A stretch of DNA of 64,000 nucleotides, from contig NC_083344.1 of the NCBI RefSeq assembly GCF_019175385.1, positions 29,328,231 to 29,392,230 on the forward strand. The letters run 5' to 3'. Source of the DNA: Lycium barbarum. Taxonomy: Eukaryota; Streptophyta; Magnoliopsida; Solanales; Solanaceae. The notes below the pieces were generated by a model. It ran no database searches, was not told the origin of the DNA, and was given only the letters and a program-made list of their open reading frames with translations. The translations under genes and the position numbers were made by a program. The number at the start of each line of letters is the position of its first letter. The stretch's first letter is position 1. Positions 46,070 to 56,252 of the stretch are shown one piece after another.

Positions 46070-48038
46070 AAGTGGTATCAGAGCAGGTCTGTCCTAGGGG
46101 TTGTCTGCAAAGTCGTGTCCGGTAGAGTCCTGTTTATGATGTAAAGCGCGCCACATTTATAAACAGGAGGCTACGGGGCATTTAAGGATTGTTGACCTTC
46201 CTTCTGTCATAGATCGTGCGATAGAGCTAGGCTATAGGAAATGAAATTTTTTATGTAAGCCTTACGTACGACGGAAAAGGTGAGTGGTGACATGGAAAGT
46301 CACAGGGGTAAGTACTGGTGTATTTGATCCGTTACCTAAAATTGGCAATCCCGGATGGCCGGAATGTGGTGTAGCTGTGTGTTCCGCAAGGTGTTATTGG
46401 TATTTGCAGTGTACAGGAGGATGGTATAAGAAAAACAAGGTCGGATGGGGGATTCAGAAAGTTGACAATTAATTTTGCCACAGGTTACTATGTAAAAGCG
46501 GTGAATAAGGAGTTCGAACGGACTGATATCGGGGCAGCCATAAAATAATTGCAACGGAGGTGTATCTATGATCACCAGGGGCCTGGGAACCTAGGATGAA
46601 AAGTAGTTATACACGGAAGCGAAAGGTGAGCACGGTGGACCGAAAAGGGTAAGATGGTAATTATGGAAGAAAAGACGTACCACGAAGGTGTCCCAGGATC
46701 TGTAAGACCTCGATTAGTCCCGAATCATGTAGTAAAGGTCATGCGAGAAAGTGGACCCGAAAATACCAACATTAAGGCATCGGATTCCACTAAAGATTTG
46801 AGGTTAAGCGTGGTCAGGTGGGAGCAATTTCAGGATGGGTGACCCCTCTGGGAAGTAATTGGGAAAATTTTGCAAAATTAAAATTTAAGGGAACAAATGG
46901 AAAACTAGAGTAACCTGAGTGAGACTATGGTGTATGGGGTGGTTGGAGACCATAAGAAGACGCAGAGAACGAGACAGACCAGCTCGGTAAAGAGGCAAAA
47001 AGTGTGTCACAGCTCGGGAATTAGGATAGGCTTGAATAAAGTTTGGAAATATTTTGTGGGTTAATTGATAATAACTATATGTGTAGGTGTGGATGCATAC
47101 GTTATTCCGTATACGATGGTATCAGAGGACACGTGTGTCCCAATAACCTATGCTACGGTAACGGAGACCTCAATCGAGTAAAGGGACACCGAAACCTGAA
47201 TAGTAGTGAGAAAACAAATGGTGTAAATGTTATAAGTAAGACGCTATTTTCACTATGGGTCAAGGACAAAAAGGGCTTAACAGTTCGGTATTTGAAAAAG
47301 AAGTGAGTGAGTACATGAGGAGTAAGGCAATCAAGATATCGAAAAAAAAAGGGTAAGAGACAAGAAAACCTCTGAGAGGAAATTTCCGGCGAGGTATGAG
47401 ATTATCAGATAAAGGTTTAAATACAGGCATGGGGCGAGAATAAAGTACGATAATTTGGAACAAAGGAGGAGTGTGTGAGGTTCGAGGATTAATTTTCATA
47501 AGCAGAGATGGAAGGGAATGAAAAGGTGAGCAAAACGACGACATAGGTAGGAAGTAAAGGGGGAGAAACTTGAGCTGGGAAGGTTTCGATACGTTAGGTA
47601 TAGAGTTAGAAAGAGAGACGAGGGGTGAAGAATATCTAAAAGATAAGAGTACTTGAAGATCGTGATATATGAGGAACCCCCCTTTAAGGAGGGGAGGCCA
47701 TATTGGGCTTACAAGGAAGGATGAGGAGCGAAATGAGCACCAACACATGAGGTCAAAGACAAGTATGCTTGTATCGAGAGATACGAGAGGAAACATTAAG
47801 GAGGAGTTGTGGTAAAGATCTAAAGGTATGGCTTTTGTTGAGATATGGTTACAAAATAGTAATAGAAAGGAGATGATCCAAGGAAGACAAGTTGGCCCAG
47901 CACTTAGGAAACCCATGAGACAGAATAAGGACCCATAAGAGGACGGAAAGGCTCGATTATGTGGAATGGGCATGGAGAAACGGGCAACTATGAAAGAAAC
48001 CCCCTCCCGAAGTGCTACGAGTCCCCATAAGGTCAGTT
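46070..48038 (+). mobile_element. E11 interior, non-coding
   Basis: Only about 2.0 kb between the LTRs. It has the primer site, leader and polypurine tract but no gag or pol. The right half (47300-48000) is purine-rich on the plus strand, which keeps a 237-codon minus-strand frame (47260-47973) free of stops; I do not regard it as a gene. E11 was complete as a mobile unit but depended on proteins from another element. Confidence 0.8.
46073..46227 (+). other. E11 primer site and leader
   Basis: TGGTATCAGAGC (46073-46084), leader with GTCCGGTAGAGTCCTG and AAACAGGAGGCTACGGGGCA, then GATCGTGCGATAGAGC at 46212-46227. Confidence 0.85.
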
Positions 48039-48075
48039 GAACATTCGAGGACGAATGTTCTAAAGGGGGGGAGGA
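48039..48075 (+). other. E11 pre-PPT hairpin and polypurine tract
   Basis: GAACATTCG, AGGA, CGAATGTTC (48039-48060), a perfect nine-pair stem, then TAAAGGGGGGGAGGA. Confidence 0.85.
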
Positions 48076-51000
48076 TGTTATAGCCCATGTTTTGAACGTT
48101 TGGAAATTCCAAAGCCGTCGTGGAATGTTAGGGGCGAGATCATTTTCAAAATTATTTCAATGTACGAGTGGTTGAAGACATTGTTTATGACTATTAGTAG
48201 TATGGAAGTATTGTGAGAGGTTGAGGGCGAAAAAGGAAAATTTGCAAAATGGCCCATGGAAATATTGGAAAAGGCTAGGGGCAAAATGGTCATTTCACAA
48301 GTATTGGAAATTTGAAGAAAAATCTAGAAAATAAAAAGAAGAGGAAAAGAGAAGAAAATTCTAGAAATGGAGAAAAAGGAAAAATCTAGAGAGGGGCATG
48401 TGCCCCTCACATGCCACTATATATATATATATGTATAAGTCTTGAAAAAAACAAGACAATTCATTAGTTGTCTCTAGAGGATTCAAGAAATAAAACAAGA
48501 AAGATGAAGGAAAAAAAAAGGGGCCATATTCGGCCCTAGCCATGGAAAATTGGCTCCATGAAATCTTGCCCCAAAAATTATTTTCTTGTGGTATTCCTAC
48601 TAATTCAAGGGCCCTCTACAACGTGGTGTAATTGTTTCGGAAGATAAGCCATCCGTTTCATTGTTTTCCGCACTTTGGTTGAGTAAAGAAGTTGGGAGGA
48701 AAAGGTAAGAATTAATCCTCTTTTATATGTTATAAATGGTTTGTGTATGTTGTGGTATGTGGAAATGGAAGAGAAGCATGAAAACATGCATGTTGGAAGC
48801 TTGGCCGTGTGTGTACATGTTGTGTAGGAAAAAAATGGAATAATTTTTTTATCGTAATTTGATTGTTGTTGATAAGTATCCTATGATGAAAATGAGAACT
48901 TGATGATTCAAGTTGGAGTTGAGATTAGTGTGTGTAGCCGTGTGTGTGTGTGGTGTGTAGAAATGATGAATTAAGTGTATTTAGCATGATTATGTGTTGT
49001 TGTGATGTGCAAAAAATGGATGAAAATTATGGAATGTGTGTGTGGAAGGGCTGGCCGAAAATGGACTGTTTTGCATTTCAAAGAATGAACTAATTTTATT
49101 TAGTATGTTTGGGTTGTTGTGTTGTGGATTATGTGATGTAAATGAGAGCTTAATGATCTAAGATGGTGTCGTAATTGTTGCGGGCTGTTTTTGGAAGCCA
49201 ATTTGAATCAAATGTAGTTTCTTGTAATCATGATAATAATGTTATTAAAGTGTGGTTTGTTGGTGTAGTTTGAAGAAAGAAATGTGTTGTGATGGTTCCT
49301 ATGGAAGTTGGAAGATTTCGGGTTCCATGGTGCATTGTTGGGTTGTTTGAAAAATTGTGTCAATTGTTTAAAGCATGCGTGAATATTGTTTGAATGGTGT
49401 TGGATTAGTAATCGAATGCATAAACGTTGATATTAGTAGGAATATTGTGGACGTTGTCGGATTATGTAAAAAGAGCATTTAATGTTAGAATGTATTCTTG
49501 AATTGATTATTGATGCCATAGCTTGGTTGTTGGTTGGGTTGTTGTTGAATTGGGCCGAGCCAGATTCTCGGGGTTGGTACATTTACTGGGGAGATGCTGT
49601 CGAAATTCCGACAGAATATAAGTGAAAGTGTTTGAAAGATTAGGGCAAGTATGTGACAACGAATCTAATGAATGGATGAATCCTCTTGAATGTAGATTAA
49701 CAAGTTGGAGGCACAAGCGTAACTAGTTGGTCGCGGCGCAGGTATGTAAGGCTTACCCTTTCATTCTTTTGGCATGTCCTAGAGCTAAGTAGGGTATGAC
49801 ATTGATATATACTTTGGGTTATTCTATTCTATGATCCCGAGTCTATTTGTGATCTGTATGTTCTGCCTAATATAGGCAACTAATAGCCTGGATAGGTGAA
49901 TCCTAACTTAAGCAAATCTGACATCCGTATTCTGACATAAGTATGTTGGTCTGAACATTCTGATATAAATATCCTGATGAGAGTATTTGGTATAAGCGTT
50001 CTGATATGAGAGATTATGCTACAAGTAATTTGGAATATGTATCCTGATTGAGTAAAAGCGATATAAGTACTTTGATAGAAATATTCTGATAAAAGTAATT
50101 TGACATAAGTATTCTGTAATAAGTAATCTGTTATGGATATTCTGAGAATATGTTTGATTAATTTATTGAGTCTGAATTATGTGCATTCGGTTTCTCACTA
50201 TTCTGCTCGTGCATATGTTATGATTTCCTTCACCGAGTCCCGGGCCGGTATGTATAGTGCGGATGGTTCGCCGAGTCCTCTGTTGAGGGCCGGGTTCCAT
50301 ATATGAATTCCGAAGTATGATGTGTCCGGTTCCGGGGTACCGTGTTATATGTACGTCCCCGGTTAGCGAGGATATATTATGAAGTATGATGTGTCCGGGT
50401 TCGGGGTGCTGTGTTATCTGTCCGCCCCCGGGTACCGTGGTTATGTTATGATGTGTGACGGAGATCGAAGCAAATTTTCTGAAATATGATGTGTTGTGGA
50501 GCCAAAGGTAGGAGTGGCGACCACTTTCCTATGTTATCGGGCGCATCCCTTGGCATTGTTCACCGGTTCCTCGGCGTGTTATCTGTCCCCGAGGTTACCA
50601 TGTATATGATAGGATGTGACCGGTCCCTCGGCGTGATATTTGTCCCCGAGGTTACCGTATGTATGATATGGTATTTGTCCCGGTGTGGTATATGTCCCCG
50701 GGGATTACCGCGTATGTGATATGATATCCGACTCCGATATGCATGATTTGTGTTGGAGAGTAAGCATTCTGACCTTCCGTATATTCTGTATTCCGTTTGC
50801 TATATGACATCATTTGAGTAATTTGTACGTTCTGTAATCCGTCTGGCATACGAGATGAGTAAGTATGATTCGTGTCTGGAAAAAAGAAAAATAATAAGTG
50901 TTTGGTATTCTGGATAAGCTATTTGTATGTTGTTATATCTGTCTCAGTCATGGTTTTGTTTCTATACTCATGCCTTACATACTCAGTACATATTCCGTAC

Positions 51001-51448
51001 TGACCCCCTCTTCTTCGGGGGCTGCGTTTCATGCCGCGCAGGTACCCACAAATGGATAGACGAGATTAGCTGAAGATGATCCAGTGGATTGGCGGACTCC
51101 ATTTCCTCCAGGAGTGCTGCCGAGTCAGAGTATGTATGCTGTGATGTCTGATCAGTAATAGAGACTTTGCAGACAGCGTCGTGGGTAATGATAGTCAGTC
51201 TGTAAGCGGCTCCATCAGCCGATATGTCATTTTGTGTTATATAGTGAATTTTATGTAATTACAGATTTGTTAAATTCTGGAAATAGTAAGCAGAAAATTT
51301 TGAAAGCTCAACATGTATTTTATTTGTAATTGACTTTCAGAATTCAAAAAAAAAAAAAATTAGGTGTGTAATCAAGGTCTGCGGGTTCGCTCGGCTCTGT
51401 ATGTGGGGTCGAGTGCCCATCACACCCTAATAAGGTTAGGGTGTGACA
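48076..51448 (+). mobile_element. E11 3' LTR
   Basis: 3373 bp, near-identical to 42701-46069; the (TA)n of the TATA region is slightly shorter and the A-run near the end longer. Ends GGTGTGACA, then the TSD ataat. Tandem hairpin at 50983-51021. Confidence 0.95.
50983..51021 (+). other. LTR tandem hairpin, E11 3' LTR copy
   Basis: TCAGTAC, 7 nt, GTACTGA and CCCCC, 8 nt, GGGGG, both perfect. Confidence 0.65.
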
Positions 51449-51453
51449 ATAAT

Positions 51454-53082
51454 ATATACGGACCTTATGTTGGTCCGTAGAAACTGGTCGGGACAGATTT
51501 GTATTATTAATAAGGGATCCCGTTTCATTTTATTTCATTTCCCTTTCACATCCCTTGTCTCTAAAACATCTCATTGCACTTCTCCCACAAGAATTCAAGA
51601 GATATTAGTGATCAACAACATCAAGGAGATGCTGTCCAATTTTCTCTAGCTTTAGTCATGTATGCTAGCTATCCGTTTTCTAATGATAGTACAACTCTAA
51701 TGACGGTAGAAACGTGAGCATTGAAGGAGAACGTGCAAGTGTAGACTAGTTGAACGGGAAGGTATGTAAGGCTAACCCTTATTTCATAAGGCATGGTTCT
51801 TTGGCCAAATATCTATTCTCCTATGAGCCTATGCTGCTCTCCAAATGATTCTATCTTAAAAAGCTACAAAGCTTCTAATTTTTGATATGCATTACAGTGG
51901 TACTAAATTCCTCATATGTCGAATAATCCTATAAGGAGAGATGATAATGATGACGACGATAATAACGATAACGATAATGATGACGATTATAATAGTGATA
52001 ATGCTAAAGATGCCTATGAGCTTATATGTATGTGTGCCTATGTATGGCTATTATGAAACCCCGAGCTTATATGGCTGGGTAGAATATATAGATGTATAGA
52101 TATATATATGACGATGCGCGCGCACCACTGCAGTTGGGTACGGATAACACTGAGCCTTGGTAGGGCCAGGTATGTGTAACACTGAGCCTTGGTTGGCTAG
52201 GTATGTATCATCACCGAGCCTAACCATGGTCGGGTACGTGAAACACCGAACCTTCGTGGTCAGGTATGTTATGTAAATGATATGTATACGATATGGATAT
52301 GTATGGATATGTATATGATATGGATATGTATAGGGTATGGATATGTATAGGATATAGATATGAGTATGAATACGAACATGATACAAAAACGAATTTGAAA
52401 ATGTATATGAATACTATTATGGATACGAATGTAAATGAGTACGGATACGGATACGGATACGGATGTATGTACACAATCACGCACTAGAAATTGAAAGTCC
52501 CTATGAAAGGCAAGTAAGTGCTTATGACGATGATACTACTATCTCCCATCTTATGCTATTTCTTATGTTGCTTATTATGCTTTTATATTGATATTGATCA
52601 TTCTTTACATACTCAGTACATTTTTCGTACTGACGTCCGTTTATTTGTGGACGCTGCGTCATGCCCGCAGGTAGCCAGGGAGACAGGCATGACCCATAGC
52701 TATATTTCTCAGGGACTACATAGCGGAGCTCCATCTCATTCGAAGCTATAGCTTTTGGTATTAATTCTTTTGTGTACATATTTATGGGCATAGCGGGGTC
52801 CTATCCCGCCTATATGATATGACATAGTCTCCTTAGAGGCTCGTAGACATGTGTATATAGTTAGATGTGTTTGTCCTTGTCGGCCTATATTTTGTATATC
52901 ATTTTGTTAGCCTCGTTGGCTTATGTACATGGATATGGGCATAGTTTCAAATGATGATATAAATGCATTGATTGTCCAATGGGATTAGTTCGATTGATGA
53001 GTAGAAAGCATGATTTATTATGTGGTTCACCTAGATGTAAATAAAAAGGTATGTTAAGAGGTGCCCGGGTGGGCTAGCACCG
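51454..53082 (+). mobile_element. E10 3' LTR, part 2
   Basis: Continues the E10 LTR after E11 and resembles the E4 LTR (GGTATGTAAGGCTAACCCTT, GCGCGCGCAC, AGCCTTGGTAGGGCCAGGTA). Contains a CGTCC/GGACG tandem hairpin at 52613-52653, a GCGGG/CCCGC hairpin at 52793-52809 and a TATGGATATG-rich stretch near 52270-52370. Ends at the E12 target site. Confidence 0.85.
52613..52653 (+). other. LTR tandem hairpin, E10 copy
   Basis: TCAGTAC, 7 nt, GTACTGA, perfect; then CGTCC, 10 nt, GGACG, perfect. The cleanest CGTCC/GGACG-type copy. Confidence 0.65.
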
Positions 53083-53401
53083 TGTTATATCCCGTATTTT
53101 TATACGTCTAATTATACACAAGCTAATCGATATAAGTTAAGGACGACATTATTTTTGGATATGAAATCGGAACTTTTAATTTTCAATTTTAATTAATGCA
53201 CGGATTGCTTATAAATTTTATCTGGTATAGAAATATTAGCGGAGATTAGGGATTAATTAACCATGATTAGATTATTAAGTGGGGATTAGAGACTAATTAT
53301 CATAAATTAGGCAATTTGTGGGCCAAGTGGACCCCACCATGGCATTGCCAAATTTTATTGGCCCATGCCATAAGTGGGGCACGTGTCCAGCCCTTGGACC
53401 C

Positions 53402-53409
53402 TATATAAA
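53402..53409 (+). promoter_or_regulatory. Putative TATA box, E12 5' LTR
   Basis: TATATAAA, repeated at 58977-58984 in the 3' LTR. A pyrimidine-rich leader with ATTCATTTCATCTTCCAC follows about 40 bp downstream. If this is the promoter, about 2.2 kb of LTR precedes the primer site in the RNA. Confidence 0.5.
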
Positions 53410-54979
53410 TAGTGTATTGATGACTAAAACATTTAGTCTTACATTCATTTCATCTTCCACAAAGACAAGTTATAGAGAGAGGTGAAGATTTAGTGAGAGG
53501 GAGGCTCTCGGCCATGGCCACTCCTAGCTGAACTTGAGGTGTTGATGGAGAAAAATTAAGGTTTCAAGTTGTGGTAAATATTCAAGGTGATAGCAACGTA
53601 AATTGGATCATTGGGGCAGCAAAAACATTTGTTGATCGGGTCCTCAAATTTCAAGCAACGTTGTGTCGTTATAGCTTAAGGTAAGATTCAATCCTTTTTC
53701 CTACGTGTTTTATTTGGAAATGGTTAATAGATCCAAATTAGCATTGTAGTTGTTGTTATCATGAATTATATGATGAGAATGAAGGAATTAAATGGTTAAA
53801 GTCGGAATTGTATTTGTTTTATGGGCTGCTGAAAGGATTTATGGTGATATTAAGGTTGTTATTCTAGTTGAATTGGAAGATTAAGTATAGTTAAAATTAT
53901 ACATTGTGTTGTTGTGTTGGTTGGGCTGTTATAAGATCATTTCGATAAAATGTTTTGACTATAGACCATTAAGGATAACCTGAATAGGTCGTAATCGTAT
54001 GTAGCTTATTATCGAATGTTGTAATATGTGGGCTGATTGGAATGTCGTGTGGGCTGTTCGGAGTATTCTCGAATCTGGTCTTGATATAATACTGGAGCGT
54101 GTGGTTGTTGAAATTAACTTGGTTGATATGTGATTGGTTTGAATATAAGGGAAACATCGTCTAATTTTCTAGAAATGAACTACTAACGTTAGGATACGTT
54201 TTGAACCTTCCCGTAGCTTAACCATAACTCTTGACGTCTTAATATAGGTTGAGACACTTCGGGCAGCGTATATGTATTGTGTTACGGATAAACGTTAAAG
54301 GTATGTAAAGTTAACCCTTCTTTCTTTTTGGCATGATCTTTATGAAACGAACAGACGATGTGTATATGATTCCAAAGAAGTTCCTATTCCTAGAGCCACT
54401 AGGATGGCTAATGTTCTTGATTTCCAAAAGCTATTTCATTATGTCTTGATACGTGTATATGATTCCAGGAGTTCTATTTGGATATAATCCATAGTGATAT
54501 TCGAAAGGTACTTGATATGACTATTGTCTTGATTATCAAATGATGGTTAATTATGATTATTCTATTGAGTCTAAGATATGACTTAGTTTGCATATGGTTG
54601 CTCACTACTCTACTCGTGCATGCCTCAATATATCTTTGACTGAGTCCCGGGCCAGGATACGTTTTCGTGCACAGTTTCACTGCATTGTTCACCGAGTCCC
54701 ACACTAGAGGGCAGGGATATGATATATACATATATATAATGGTGTTATGATGTGATGGCATTATGATGTGACGGTGTTGTGATGTGTTTATAGCGCCAAG
54801 GATGGTATGTGGCGACCTTATTCACCGAGTCCCATAATGGGCCGGGTATGATACATGACATTGACATGCATGATTTATGTTTCAAAAGGCAAGTGTTTTG
54901 GTATTCTGGATGTTATACCTGTCTTCTGTACCCCCTATTTCGGTTATGATCCCTTTACTGTATTTCATGCTTTATATAC

Positions 54980-55019
54980 TCAGTACATATTCCGTACTGA
55001 CCCCCCTTTCTTCGGGGGG
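54980..55019 (+). other. LTR tandem hairpin, E12 5' LTR copy
   Basis: TCAGTAC, 7 nt, GTACTGA, directly followed by CCCCCC, 7 nt, GGGGGG; both stems perfect. Confidence 0.65.
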
Positions 55020-55179
55020 CTGCGTTTCATGCCCGCAGGTACAAACACTTGATTCAGTGATCCCCCAGCGTAGGATTTCCATTCATCTGTCTTGGAGAGC
55101 ACCGTTGTTCCGGAGCCTAGATTTTTGGTACAGACCTTCTGATGTATATACATATATATATGTGTTTGTCCAGGGGTAC

Positions 55180-55198
55180 GACGGGGCCCTATCCCGTC
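55180..55198 (+). other. GACGGG hairpin, E12 copy
   Basis: GACGGG, 7 nt, CCCGTC, perfect; same position class as AGCGGG/CCCGCT in E4. Confidence 0.6.
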
Positions 55199-55309
55199 AT
55201 ATTTCACTGTTAATACTCTTAGAGGTCTATAGACATGTGTGTGGGTTGTGTATAAGTTCTGTTCAGCTGTGTCTATACGATGTGCTATGATATGATGTTC
55301 GTCATTAAT

Positions 55310-55410
55310 GGCAGCCTTGTCGGCTTGCATATGATATTGATATGTAGTGGCAGCCTTGTCGGCTGGCATATGATATTGATATGTAGTGGCAGCCTTGTCG
55401 GCTTGCGTAT
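55310..55410. repeat. 39-bp tandem repeat in E12 LTR
   Basis: Three units starting GGCAGCCTTGTCGGCT at 55310, 55349 and 55388; a matching triplet is at about 60899-60999 in the 3' LTR, and E1 has two units near 2695-2760. Confidence 0.85.
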
Positions 55411-55610
55411 CATTTTATGATTTGATTAGTTGTGACTCCTCAGGAGACAGTTTATCTGGATATATATATACGTGACGACGTTATGAACTTTGGTGTTCTT
55501 TTGCAAGTTTCCATATTGTTCTTCGATTCAGTTTGACTATATCCAACAGGTATGTACGAGTGTCCAGGTCGGGCACTAGTCATGGCCCACGGGGTTGGGT
55601 CGCGACAAAT

Positions 55611-55761
55611 TGGTATCAGAGCAGTTCATCCTCAGAGTGTCTACAGACCGTGTCTAGTAGTGTCTTGTTTATCGGTGTGTTGTGCACCACATCTACAAAC
55701 AGGAAGCTACAGGACATTTATGATATTATCTTTCCTTCTATCTTAGATCGTGCGATAGAGC
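55611..55761 (+). other. E12 primer site and leader
   Basis: TGGTATCAGAGC (55611-55622), leader with GTCTAGTAGTGTCTTG and AAACAGGAAGCTACAGGACA, and GATCGTGCGATAGAGC at 55746-55761. Confidence 0.85.
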
Positions 55762-55823
55762 CAGAGTCTAGGAAAGATTGTTTTTGACCTCTTTTCTTGT
55801 AGGTAGGTGCAGAATTGCGAGAG

Positions 55824-56252
55824 ATGAAGAGGCCAGCTTCAGATAGTGGGGGTGCTAAGAAGGCCCCTAGAGTAAATTCAGGACCCCAGGCTCCAGGACC
55901 GAGTTGGAGGAGCCTCAGTTATTCTATCGAGACTGACCCATTGGAGGACCCAGCGACAATTCCTCCAGAGTTTTTGATATCTATGGAGGCGGTCTCCGAG
56001 GCCGTACCAGTTGTGCCTATGGCAGAGCACCACGTTAGACCGGCTACCCCGGTAAGTGTTACAGATTACTCCAGCCCCCTATCCTGGTCCTTGGTAAACC
56101 AGGAGTTGCCCGGTTATCTACATTGCTCGGATTCAGATAAGGAAGACGATGAAGGCCAGACGAGTAGATGGCGGGCAGATGATGACGAGGAGCACACTTC
56201 ACCTTATAGATCCCCAGATCGGACTAGAGACCGATCGACTACAGGTATATGA
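55824..56252 (+). CDS. E12 small ORF, unknown 142-residue protein
   Basis: ATG at 55824 follows the leader at the place where gag starts in E8 and opens an uninterrupted 142-codon frame: MKRPASDSGGAKKAPRV, a Pro/Ser-rich middle (PLEDPATIPPEFLIS), then an acidic C-terminal part (SDSDKEDDEGQ, DDDEEHTSPYRSPDRTRD). No zinc knuckle, capsid or other domain is recognisable. An acceptor-like TTTTCTTGTAG precedes it at about 55791-55801. It could be a reduced gag N-terminus, a captured host fragment, or chance. The corresponding region of E1 shows no similar frame. Confidence 0.35.
   Translation: MKRPASDSGGAKKAPRVNSGPQAPGPSWRSLSYSIETDPLEDPATIPPEFLISMEAVSEAVPVVPMAEHHVRPATPVSVTDYSSPLSWSLVNQELPGYLHCSDSDKEDDEGQTSRWRADDDEEHTSPYRSPDRTRDRSTTGI

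Larger units (their letters stand above)
53083..55607 (+). mobile_element. E12 5' LTR
   Basis: 2525 bp, TGTTATATCCCG to CGCGACA; partner 58658-61198. Target duplication caccg at 53078-53082 and 61199-61203. TATA box at 53402. Beyond it come stem modules (CCCATAATGGG at 54831-54841), the tandem hairpin 54980-55019, a GACGGG hairpin 55180-55198 and a 39-bp repeat 55310-55410. Same family as E1. Confidence 0.95.

Noticed and set aside
47260..47973. 237-codon minus-strand ORF in E11
   Set aside because: The plus strand here is purine-rich, which removes stop codons from the antisense frame. The product is a low-complexity F/L/S/P mix with no domain, and no homologous frame is seen in related interiors.
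52220..52487. Overlapping ORFs on both strands near 52220-52487
   Set aside because: Produced by TATGGATATG-type repeats in the E10 LTR.
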